NCBI GenBank assembly: GCA_947034885.2
Contig: OX344756.2
Location: 18,224,098 to 18,288,097 of the forward strand
Source of the DNA: Thuidium tamariscinum
Taxonomy: Eukaryota > Streptophyta > Bryopsida > Hypnales > Thuidiaceae
DNA length: 64,000 nucleotides
Direction of reading: 5' to 3'
A program made the position numbers and the translations under genes. Below the pieces are notes generated by a model. That model was not told where the DNA came from, made no database searches, and was given only the letters and a program-made list of their open reading frames with translations. Below, in pieces: positions 34,561 through 45,567 of the stretch. Numbering within the stretch: the first letter of the stretch is position 1; the number at the start of each line of letters is the position of its first letter.

Positions 34561-35737
34561 AAGAAGTATTAATGGATTTCTACACTAATCCAAGTGTCTA
34601 ATGAAAAATACTACACAAATACAATAATCTATTAATATTATTTCAAGCTCAAATTTTTTTTTAAATTAATTTTTGGTGATTTTTGGATAAATTTTGTAAA
34701 TTATAAATAGTTGAAGTCGTATTTTAATCAATGATATTTTTCTCATTTCATTTGGATTGGTGATGTGACAATTATGAAGAGTCGTATTTCAAGGGCATTT
34801 GGACAATCAAAGCAACACTTGTTGTTTTTTTCATTTCTTATAAAGTGCTAAAGTGGCAATATTTCATTTTTATTGTGGAGCTGCAAATCCCAACATTCAT
34901 TCATATATTGGATAGAAAATATCATATTAGCACATAATACATATTTATCATTCTATTTTCCTTCATTAGTTGGCGATTTCATCCTGTATTTTCAAATTTT
35001 TTGAAGTTTATTGGTGATTTCATCTAAAATTTTACTATTTTTTTTCTATAAACTTGGTGCAAGGCCAAAAAAATTGGTGCCAAATTGCTAGGAAAAAAAC
35101 CATTGAATCAAAGCAATTTCTAAAAGAAAACTAAAGTAAAAGATTTATTTTTTGAATTCAACTTTCACAATTTCTCAAAATAAAAGTATGCACTGAAAAT
35201 ATATTACTTGTTGCAACAATCTTACTATTATGAAAGCCATCAGTCAATTTCATTGTAAAACTATTAAAACTTTCATTTTCCTTTCCACCTTGTTCTTATT
35301 CCTACTTAATAAAGATTTGAATATAAAGATTTATTTATTTCATTATTTATTTATTTATATTTCATTCTCTACCACGAAGTACTAAATCTCAGAACTTTGG
35401 AATGCAAAAATGTTAAGTTAAAGGGGTTCAAAAGTTTGAAAACATTGCCCAGTTAATTTTTAGAAATAAAAAATTACTTTGAATGCCAAAAGTATAATCT
35501 ACATGGTCAAAGTATTAAGTTCTTTCCAATGCATTTTCTAATATAAGATCCTCTAGTTGAATATACCAAAAAAATAATTTCTTTCCCATTTTGATTCTTT
35601 TACTTGAAATGGGCAATTTTGAATTAGATTTTAGTAAAACATAGTCATGAATCACCTAAATGTCGACAAATAGGGGACAAAACTTAGCCATGTGTTGTAA
35701 AATATGATTTTTTGAACATGTTTAGGAAGTGTATTAA

Positions 35738-36661
35738 CCCCTAAAGGACCAAAGTGCTTTTTTGGCAATACAGCGATTTTGGGCAGGTACGTGTGACTAG
35801 AGATTTCTATATTTTGGAACCAAAATTTAATAGAAGGTGTGGACGAGGAGTATCTTTCAAGCCCAACAATTTTCATAACTTTTGACTACATGGTTGAAAA
35901 GTTATTGCATAATATGTTGTTTGTTTCTCAACTCGGGCAGTTCGGGCAGATCAGAAAAAATCACTTTTTTTGGAAAACAAAATTTGAAATTGGTTTTATA
36001 GATTTATATATATGTGGAAATCTTTGAATCATTCCATTTGGATTAATGAGTCAAAAGTTATGAAGAATTTTAGTTTGCGGGTAGTTATGGATTCTCTACT
36101 CTAAAATAAACTTTGAAGTCCTTTATTTTACTCAATTTTCAGTATTTTTGAAAAAAACAAAAAATATTGGGTGTAGAATGTTTATTACAACATTTGAACC
36201 ATTGAGATTGGCATTTTTCAATTCAATAAATAAATTGTTAAACATTTAGTGTTTTGAATAATTCTCTACTTCTCTCTACTTACTATTTTTTTTGTACATG
36301 TTGTACAATTCGAAATGATTTGAAATTTTTTGAGCATGTAGCCAACTTGAATTGAAGAATGAATCCAAAGAGTAACAACCATTTTGAATATTTTTTCATA
36401 CAAATGTGGCCTTCTGAAGTGCAGCTGCCCGGATTTCCGCAGTGATAAAAAAGGGATTTTTGTAACTTCAAACACTATTATCTTACAATCTACATGGCGA
36501 AATTTTCTGAAATTTTTTGTACATGCTCTCAAACTAGTTTACTCTAAGATCCTACGGTTACATTATTCTAAAAATGTTTTTTTTCTAAAATTTGATAGTT
36601 ATCATAAAAATGACAGTTTTGGAGCAATTTTGGTGAAAACATAGTCAAAAACCTTTAGGGG
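35738..36661. mobile_element. TTAA-flanked MITE, family A copy 2 (924 bp)
   Basis: Flanked by TTAA at 35734-35737 and 36662-36665. The inward ends are CCCCTAAAGGACCAAAG and CCCCTAAAGGTTTTTGAC. The interior is the reverse complement of 9158-9837 with additional sequence, so the 9-kb copy is probably an internal-deletion derivative. Non-coding. Confidence 0.75.
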
Positions 36662-38291
36662 TTAAAAAAAAATAAGTTACTAAACATGAAGATTAGAAAG
36701 TACTCACACTATAAATATTTGAAAAATATGTACCAATCTATTTCTAATCACAATTGAAGAAATTTGTTTTTAAATTAAAAATATGTATACAATCAAGTTT
36801 TTTTTTTCTTGGTATATAATTTTCTATGATGGATGCTAAGATTGCAAGTCCAATTGGTTTGTAGCGAAAGAAATATTGAAAAGATGTAAACATCAGTATT
36901 TTCTCCAAGTAGTATTTTTTTAATATATTAAAGAGTGCGAAATGAATTTTTTTTCTTTATAAATTTTAGGACGTAAATGTGAAAATTTGGAAAGAAATTC
37001 CATTAGTTAAAAAAAATCAGAAAGAAAATCCAAACAAGATCCAAACATATCATACTTTAAAGTTTTTGAAGTTAAAGTGAAAAATTGATTTACAGTTGAA
37101 AATACTACCCAAAATTAAACATTGCCTATAAATTGTTGAATCAAGCAATTGGGATATCATAAAAGCATATTTCCAATATTGAAAACATTTCTCTCCCTCT
37201 ATATATGTGTGTTTATTTTATGTCATATTTTTCAAATTTTTTTAAAAGAAAAATGATATCGATGAGTGAATTTTTGAAGTCTTTAAGTCAAAGAGATTAC
37301 ATATTAAACTTTCAAGGGGAGGATAAAAATATCCTCGAAGATGGAAATGGGCCTTACTACTTGTCTAAACTTTGTTTTTGCTTAGGCATGGAAAAGCAAG
37401 CAATGAATGATTGAATAGTGTTTTGATTGTATAGCCTAAATATGGTGTTTGGTAAGCCATATTCATTGTAGATGTAGGTTCAACAAGCTCAAATATTCCC
37501 AAAAAAATTGAAAAATTTGTTTTTTGTCAACAATTCTCTCAAAATCAAGCCTAAGGGGGTTGGCCTACAATTTAGAGGTTAATTCCTAAAAGAATAATTG
37601 TTTGTTGAATGAGTAATTGAATGTTATGATAAGTTCATACAAATTCAATTTTGAACCAATGTTTCTTAAATTTTAATATGAGATAAGTACACAAAGAAAT
37701 TTTGAGGTAAGGAAAAAAAAATTAAATTTCCAAGTCCAAAGTTATGTTATCCAAAAAAAATTGGGCAATTTAGCCATCTTTTGCTAAATTCTTCATCTAC
37801 TTTTAAAATTTGGCATGTATGTAACCAACATGATATAGTATGCAACTTTTATTAGAAAAAATTCTAGCTCAAAATTTTACACCAAGTAGACTAAAATTTC
37901 TTAAATATACTCGGCAATTTTGAAAAAATACATTTTCTTCAAACTTCAAATGCTATTATCACGCAATATGTGTCTTCATAATTTGAATTATTTTCCTGTG
38001 CATTCTTCATATTTACTTTGTATTTCTGAAAACAATTCTCAAGTGTCTAAGAAATCATTAAAAAAATATGTAGTGTATTTTCAATATATTTGACCTCCTT
38101 GAATTGCAAAGTCATTTTGAGTAAGTTAGAGCCTCTATTTTCTTGACATTTTGCATGTGTGCACTTAACAAAATGTATTCTTCAATGATACTAGTATGCC
38201 CCTATGAAATTGCCATAGCCTAAATAAAAGTAATACTTTCTCTGTTTTTTAATTCTTAAAAACTTAGAAATTCAATAATTTTCATGTTGTA

Positions 38292-39363
38292 GGGGTGATT
38301 GCAAGAATGACTTGTCCTATTTGGATGTCCCCTAGGCCTTAGACAGGAGGTTTTTGCTCATAACTTTTGCATAGTATGTTCATTTTCTATGAAATTTGAA
38401 ATGAAGGTACACACAATATTTTTAGACATTGTATAATTTTTTTAAATTTAAAAAAAATTAGTTTACTATTTTAAATTGCCCCCAATTGGATGTCTACCTT
38501 CGCCATTTTGATGGTTTTTAGTACTATTTTCAATTCTAAATTGAAAAAATTGAAGGTGAAAATTGGGATACAAAGACTTCTACTATAGTTACACAAGCTT
38601 TTAAAGAGATTCTCTAAAAATAATAAAGTATTTACCTTCCACATGTGCTCAAAGTGCACTACCAAGATACACTTGTAGAAGACACAAAACATTTCTTTTG
38701 AATATGGAAATGAAAAAAACAAGAACCTTCAAGTTAGAAAAAATGAACTACTTCTTTTTTTTGAAATTTTTTACTATTTTCTAAAAATCAAATTCGAAAC
38801 TATCTCATAAGAGGATTTTCAACTGTTGTACAAGACTGTGAGTTCCCAAACGTTGGGAACACACTAGGAACTCTAGGAACGCGATGCTGATGTGGTCGAG
38901 TGACTGCCACGTTAGAAAATACTAATTTTTGATTAATTTTAATTAATTATTAAAAAAAATTAATTTTTGAATTTTAAAAAAAAATCATATTTTTGCTCCT
39001 TAGTACATTCTGAAGTTTTTTGGAAAAAAAAATTTTTATTTTTTTTTTCAAAATTCAAAAATTCAGACCAGCAGGGGGCTGGTCTGCAGCAGTGGGAACA
39101 ATTTCGGGGAACACCCCTGAAACAATCTTCTGGGGGCCCAAAAATCCTCTTATGATTTTCTTGTATTTTTCATCACTATTTGAGAGAGCGTAACTTTCAG
39201 AGATAAATTTTTCTAAGTTAGAGTTTTCACCCACATACTATTTAGAGTGTTATACAAATTATCCATATTTATTTCATTAAAAAAAATTATTCCGAAAGTC
39301 ATAGTCTTGCAGTACTCGGGCCATTTTGAGACAAAGGCGTTAAGTCATTCTTGCAATCACCCA
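38292..39363. mobile_element. TA-flanked MITE, family B copy 2 (1,072 bp)
   Basis: The inverted ends GGGTGATTGCAAGAATGACT and AGTCATTCTTGCAATCACCC differ only in the outermost base and are flanked by TA (38290-38291 and 39364-39365). The empty sequence in repeat C has one TA. The interior resembles the element at 29823-30855, including TGCTGA.GTGGT.GAG and GGGAACAATTT. Most likely a mariner/Tc1-type non-autonomous element. Confidence 0.8.
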
Positions 39364-39455
39364 TAGTTCAAAAGACCAGAAAACAAAGCTTGTGCACCCT
39401 TCCTCACAAAGTGCTTTGTAAGGGTACCAAGAACATGACAGGGAAATGTAATGTA

Positions 39456-40752
39456 CAGTTGGGTACCATAAACTTACGAATTTTTGCATTCACAGTGAAA
39501 AAAAAGTTCACTACTACCTGGGGATGACACTTCTTGTATATTTGGGGAACCCACATGCGGCGGTGGGGTATTTTTAGGGGGGCTATCAATTACTTGTAAT
39601 CATTACTTGGCAACATTAAAAGAGCCCCTATTTTATCATAAAGCGGAAAAATCAGCCATATTATCATCCCTATTTTATTTTTAAAACACTTTGCCTTTTT
39701 AATGTCCCCTATTTTATATGTAAATGTCTTATAAATTTTACCTAAGATTATTTAAATGTATCCTATATTCCGCCGCACGTAGGTTATTAAAAAATGGGAA
39801 GTGTCCTCCCCTAACACTGTTGCCTACTTTGATGCCCTCCCGAGGGCTGAAAAACTAATGTTTTTCCACTAAATTGTTTTTACAAGATCCTCTCTATGAT
39901 AATAAAATATGTGCCAAATTTCAAGTCCAAATGATTTATAAAAAAAAAGATATTCAAACATGTACCAACATGTGTAGTTCAAAAAAAACTTTCACTACTA
40001 CCAATTTTGACACCCTTTCAAAAAATCGAAAAAAAAAGTTTTGGCCTTGAAATTTTTGGTGTAAGATCACCTTAGTGTTACTAACTAATTTGACAAATTT
40101 CAAGTTCAAAATTTTTTCTCACAAAGAGTAGTTCAACTTCTACCAACATGTGTAGTTATGGATTTTTTTTCCATAACAACACATGTTGGTAGATTTTGAA
40201 TATATCTTTTTTTGAGTAAATCTTTTGGCCTTGAAATATGACACGCATATTATCAACATAGAGGTGATCTCATGCCAAGATTTTCATGGTAAATAAACAA
40301 TTTTTTTGCCCTTGGGAGGGTGTCAAAGTTGGGCCATAGTGAAATTGTTTCGCATGGCTACACTTGTTAGTTGGTAGGATTTGAACTACTCTTTGTGGGA
40401 AATTCTTTTGAACTTGAAATTTGGCAGATTAGTTAGGAATTTTAAGGTGATCTTACACCAAAAATTTCATGGTCAAAACTTTTTTTTCGATTTTTGGGAG
40501 GGTGTCAAAGTTGGTAGTAATGAAATTTTTTTTGAACTACACATGTTGGTACATGTTTGAATATATTTTCTTGTATAAATCATTTGGACTTGAAATTTGG
40601 CACATATGTTATTAGCATATAAAGGATCTTGTAAAAAAAATTTCATGGAAAAATATTAAATTTTCAGCCCTTGGGAGGGCGTCAAAGTGGGCAGCAGTGA
40701 ACTTTTTTTTCATTATGAATGCAAAAATTCGTAAGTTTATGGTACCCGACTG
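39456..40752. mobile_element. Tc1/mariner-like giant foldback element (1,297 bp)
   Basis: The ends CAGTTGGGTACCATAAACTT and its inverse (one mismatch in the first 20) sit between TA dinucleotides (39454-39455 and 40753-40754). Inverted homology continues from the ends to the centre near 40170, so the whole element is one long imperfect palindrome with arms of roughly 580-600 bp once a nested insert is removed. Paired landmarks include CATGTTGGTA, GGTGATCTTACACCAAAAAT and CCCTCCC.AGGGCTG. Non-coding. A transcript would fold into a very long hairpin. Confidence 0.85.
39517..39811. mobile_element. Nested TA-flanked foldback MITE (295 bp)
   Basis: Sits in the left arm of the giant palindrome and is absent from the right arm. 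The inward ends CCTGGGGATGACACTTC and GGGGAGGACACTTCCC are similar and each is flanked by TA (39515-39516 and 39812-39813). A second inverted pair (CATGCGGCGG/CCGCCGCACG) lies inside. Removing it restores the pairing of the arms. Confidence 0.75.
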
Positions 40753-41024
40753 TACAATTAAAGAAATCTCAACATAATAAATAAAAACAAAAAGCAAATA
40801 GCCTAACTTTAAGGTATGGAATAGAGGCTCAATTTAGAGTAGATAAAATAAATCACTCCAAGACAATTCAAATTTTATTGATCCAATTTTGCTCAAAGAG
40901 AAAGACATTATTTTCTAACTTCAATTGAACTATCATAATCTTGCAATCTATGGTGGCAAATGGGTTGAATCTTTTTTTGCTTATAGTCCTAATAGAGGTA
41001 TACAAATTTATATAGTTTGAAATC

Positions 41025-41297
41025 CATTCTATTTATATTTTATAGCCACATAATTCATTTTTAGCTGCAATCTTTTGTATGAAGACTTGAATATTTGATG
41101 CACATATTTGCAAGAATTTAAAAAAAAAGAGTATATTTTCATCATCAATATCACCAAAAAATGTTAATTTTCAAAAAATTACATTAACTTTCATCAAATT
41201 GACATTTTTTACAAATATGTGCATCAGAAACTCAAGTCTTTATACAAAAGAGTGTAGCTAAAAATGAATTATGTGGCTATAAAATATAAATAGAATG
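41025..41297. mobile_element. Foldback MITE with ~85-bp arms
   Basis: The left arm starts CATTCTATTTATATTTTATA and the right arm is its inverse. Pairing goes on through CCACATAATTCATTTTTAGCT and GATGCACATATTTG with a few mismatches. The central ~100 bp is AT-rich. Target duplication not resolved. Confidence 0.75.
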
Positions 41298-41819
41298 CAT
41301 TGTCCCGTTTAACAAATATTTCAAATGCAAGGGCATTAAGATGGAATAATGGTCTATATCATGAGAACGTACATCATTTGTACGTTTGTCAAATTGTTGA
41401 TATTTTAAATGTTATGAAATGGAAATTTCCTTTAATATTTGCATACAACAATTTGAAATGATGTATACCAACATGCCACGGCACTAAAAGTTTTTTTGGA
41501 GTTCTAAGAAAAATTGACAAAAGATAAAGTAATTCCAATTCGCGGTCAACAAAACCAAGTTGTGGACATGGCTAAATTTGAAAATAATTTTCTTTCAAAT
41601 CAAAACTAGTTTTTAATTCAAACTTTCATAATAAAGTGGAATATGTTGTACACTTCAGCTTTTGTATACATACTTTTAAACTTTGTCCATTAATGCTCAT
41701 GGTATGGTTGTTTGAATGAAAACATTTCAAATTTTTATTCAATTATGTTAATCACTGTACTATGTCACTAGAGACCTCACATGTTTAGGCTCCATTTTGG
41801 TCTTTGAACATGATTGCAA

Positions 41820-41840
41820 TTAACCCCTAAGTCCCCAAAT
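41820..41840 (+). repeat. Solo TTAA-type transposon end
   Basis: TTAA followed by CCCCTAAGTCCCC matches the family A terminus. No inverted partner is visible within range, so this is probably a truncated element. Confidence 0.35.
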
Positions 41841-42292
41841 GCATAAAATTTGACCTTTCCAATTTGAAAGGTTGCCCTATATTGACTCTTATAATCTTTT
41901 CAATTATACAATCAAATCATTTGTCTATTTTTCTGTTCTTCTAAGGCTATCTCCACTACAAATCCATATGGTTCCTGGAGTACCGTTCATTTTTGTGGAT
42001 CTTTTTTTTTAATAGTAGTTTATAATAATTGGAATGAGTGCACGAGGGTCTAAATTTTGGTGAAGATGAGCAGGGTGTTCAAGAGTTAAAAATTTTTAAC
42101 ACATACAATTCTAGACTATCAAACTTTATAAATGTAATACAATTAAATGTTAGGTTGATATTATTATTGTAGTTTTTTTTGTGGAGTTTTCAAATACAAA
42201 CATTGTATTCCATAGTTTCCAACATAGTATTCTTTGCATAAATTATAGGAAATTTTGATTAATTTCTAAAGGACAAAGGATGTTTTTTTTAA

Positions 42293-43198
42293 CCCCTAAA
42301 GTTCCAAGGCCTATTTCCTATCAAAAAACACAAAAAACAACCATTTCTGTTGTGTTTATCCAATAAAACAAAAAAATCATTTTTTTTCAAGAATCTAACC
42401 GTAGGATCTTATAATTAACTTGTTGGAGATCATATAGTAAGAATTTGATGAAGTTTTATTATGTAGATTGAAAGATATGACCATTCAAAGTTGAAAAAAA
42501 TAGTTTTTTTCAACTACAGTTTGCAATTGTGGATGACTTTCACTACCATTTGTCAAAAAAATTTCCTCTATAGATTTGAATTAAAAAAAATTTGTGTTAG
42601 AAAATTGAATTGAGAGTCTAGGAAAAAAATTTCACAAGAAAAATACTTGATTTTCATTCTTTAAAAAATTGTTAAATAGAAGTAGGTCCAAAATTAAAAG
42701 AAAAACTAAATGATTAATAGTTCTAAATTGGGATTGAAACACAATAATCCTAACAGTGATAATGCTCTAGCAAGTAAACATAACTTTGTCCAACAATTTC
42801 TTTTTGAAAAATTGTAAAAATTGCATTAAAAAATGAATCCTACAAGTTATTTTTTTCAAGAAGATGTCTAAATTGCTCAAAAAACAAGATTGTCTATAAC
42901 TTTCTCATTATTAGTCCAAATAGAATGAATCAAAGCTCCAGATGTAGACAAAATTATACTATTTCAGAAGAAAAAAATTTGCAAAATTTTTGGTGTTGCT
43001 TACTGAGTTTAGTTTTGGACTTTGGGAGGTATAATTGTTGCTTCCAAACACCAATTGAAAAAATAATTATATCTATACAAAGGTAATTAATTTTTCTATC
43101 TTAAGAGAAAGTTTAAAAAAGAACCATGAAAAATTGAGGCCGTAGGAACCTGCCCAAAATCCATTTTGTCCCCCTAGGAGACAATGGGACTTTAGGAA
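42293..43198. mobile_element. TTAA-flanked MITE, related to family A (906 bp)
   Basis: TTAA at 42289-42292 and 43199-43202. The inward ends are CCCCTAAAGTTCC and TTCCTAAAGTCCC. The interior shares AACCGTAGGATCTT near the left end and TTTTGGGCAGG near the right end with family A, so it is a diverged relative. Non-coding. Confidence 0.7.
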
Positions 43199-43449
43199 TT
43201 AAGAGAATTGTCAAAAAACTATTGTTGATTACTGCATTGACTACAAATGAAAAACAAAATCTACTTAACACCTCACCTAGCTAATGCTGAGTCTTCAATT
43301 GCAAATATGAACTCAAAACTTGCAAATTTTGTCATGCATCAAAAATAAAAAGTCCCTATGTTTTCCTTAGGGATAAGAGGGGGGGACAAAATGGCCTTTG
43401 CGATTGGCTTGTTGCACTACTAGGGTTGTCATAGCTCCTTGAAGAAACT

Positions 43450-45567
43450 AATTTTCTCACAGAAACCCAAGTTGGGGAGATAAACCCGGAGCCAATGAAA
43501 ACTCATTTAGAATGGAGGAGCCGTGATCCTCCTTTTGGGTGCATCCAGCATGGGAATCGTTTCTTAGAGAATGAGTTACTTGAATCTGGTTAGTTTCACC
43601 TAATGAGCTTTGTAGCCAAGGTGAAATTGGTGGGGAGGAGTGAAAAAACATTGTGGGGTGAACAACAGATAAGAATTTCTTGAAGAAAATTGGGAGCAAG
43701 TGTCGTTTCTTTAGTTCCAGAGCAGAAGAAACAACACTTGAAATTCTCCGGGAATTTCAGCTCTACCTTCTGATTTTATTCCGCCCTTGCACGACACGTG
43801 TCCATTCTCAGGAAAAATGCAGGCCATCGGAAGTGCCGTGACAACCCCTACTATAAAACGGGGTCTATTGGGGACAAGGAGAAGTATTGTTGGATGTGCT
43901 AAACTAGGCAATATTTGGAGGGACGACAGAGAAAGGGACCATTTTTTGGCGGATTGGATGAATTATCGCTCAAAACAACGACCCTGCTATAACCTCGACC
44001 AAGGGGGTCCAGCAGAATTGACTGCTTCCAAGTTAGGCATGTGACGAACAAGTCAAAACCCCAACATACCGTCTTCGGCGGAGGACGCGGTTCCGCAGCG
44101 CAACCTTTCTTCCACTAATTTACAATAATATCCAGTCCAGTGAAAACGGTACAAAAGCGTCTGGAATCTTCCGGTTTCCCAGGACGGACGAATCTTCGTT
44201 CATCGTCTCCTTTCCATAATTCCCATCCACCAAAAGTCCAAAACCCAACGAAATCCTCGGGGGGACTGGAATCGTCGGAAGGGCTCTGCATATCCGATGG
44301 TTGGCGTCCACCTGTCGTGGAGAATTCACAGCAGGCGGTCTCGTCAGCTCCGTCACGAAGTAAACGCTCCTCGGAAGACGGCGCTGTCACTCCGTCCCTC
44401 CAGCCAGTCAGAGTCGCTCTCGCATTTCCTCGTTTTTCTCTCAGTAGTAGCTTGCCGGCCTAAGCTTTGCGCCACATGCTTCAGTTCATTTTCGGTGAAG
44501 ATGTTTACGGACCGGCTGAGCGGGTTGTTTCCGCTGTGAAGTCGGCCTCTTGAAGCTTAAGGCGCAGGCCGAGTTTTGTCGTTCTTCAGTATTTGCAACC
44601 CTTACATGAAGAATTTGCTCTCTAGTTTGGAAGCCGAAATTTCAGAAAGGGAGGTTTAATTCTTTTCAGTTGTTACTCTACTTGAGGTCGGAGAAGCCTG
44701 AGTTTCAGGTTCTAAGGTTGTCGCTTCTGAAATCTTGGTTAGGAAGCGCTTGGCTCAGGGAGTGTGTGTTTCGTTGTTATTTACTGCGAACAATTCACGC
44801 TCTCTGCTGGAAGCCGAAACTTCGGGGAGGTAGGGACTATCTAAGTGACGATTAGTGAAGTTGTTCGACTTCTTGCAAGGACGTTGAGGCTGTAGAGACC
44901 TGTGTTTTAGTCGGTGTACGTCTCCACTAAAGTCTTATGTAGGGAGAGTATTCGGCGTGCCGTTGTTTCTGTAATGTTAACTATTTTCACTCTATCTTGG
45001 AGGCCGGAATATGAAGTGTCGGTAAGCATTGTGAGTTGGAGACGATCGTTTTTTTGATTAATTGTTCTCAGTACGAGGTTGCTCGTCATCTCGCAAGACG
45101 TTAAGGTTGTTGAAACCTGTGTTTGAGTCGGTATTGGTCTCTACTAAAGCCTTGGTTAGGGTTAGTCAACTGCGTTTTGATACTTGTTGAAGTGGGTTCA
45201 CTACCTTAGGGAATCGATTATGGAATCAAATCTTAGCAACTTTTAGCGTTTTTGACACTTGATGAGCGCGTTATGGTGTGAGATGACTGTATAATATAGC
45301 TGGAAGGTGAATCGCATCAGTGTTGCGAGGTTCTTAGTTTGATATTCTGCAGTATTTGGTTTTCTGGAGCCAGATAAGATCGCACTCCAGGTTATCTTTT
45401 GAGATTACTGTACAGAAATCTCGAAAGAGAAGAACGGGTTGTGATATTCGCAAAAGCTATTAATAGTGAAGATAGGATTCAGTGATTCCAGGTTGGCACG
45501 AAGATATCATTTTCCATAGCAGAAGGAAGGGGAAGCTCCGACAAAACGATATAATTGGCATCTCATT
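43450..45567 (+). promoter_or_regulatory. GC-richer promoter and 5' leader region of the SDIR1 gene
   Basis: Base composition changes sharply from AT-rich transposon DNA to a GC/CpG-rich stretch (most marked at 44050-44560), as is usual for plant promoters and leaders. The transcription start cannot be fixed by eye. Short frames here on either strand, such as 43787-44044 (+) and 44390-44115 (-), are not recognised and mostly lack proper starts. A leader intron is possible. Confidence 0.55.
44583..45175 (+). repeat. Threefold ~200-bp imperfect tandem repeat in the SDIR1 leader
   Basis: Units near 44583-44777, 44778-44965 and 44966-45175 each contain a CTCT...TGGA(A/G)GCCG(A/G)AA block, then a GAGG/GACGTTGAGG...CCTG.GTTT block, then a CTAAAG.CTT..(T/G)AGGG-like block. 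The last two copies are clearest, sharing ACCTGTGTTT.AGTCGGT and CT.CACTAAAG-type words. Degenerate but collinear. Confidence 0.6.

Larger units (their letters stand above)
38205..40830 (+). repeat. Third copy of dispersed repeat C, split by two insertions
   Basis: Pieces 38205-38291, 39364-39455 and 40753-40830 join into a unit collinear with the pair at 34060-34560 (GCCATAG.C.AAATAAAAGTA, then AACAAAGCTTGTGCACCC and GGTACCAAGAACA, then ATCTCAACATAATAAA). At both joints one TA remains once the intruder is removed, as in the uninterrupted copies. Confidence 0.7.

Noticed and set aside
44115-44390. 91-codon minus-strand frame in the GC-rich SDIR1 promoter
   Set aside because: It begins with GTG and has no recognisable similarity. 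GC-rich DNA has few stops, so long frames are expected there.
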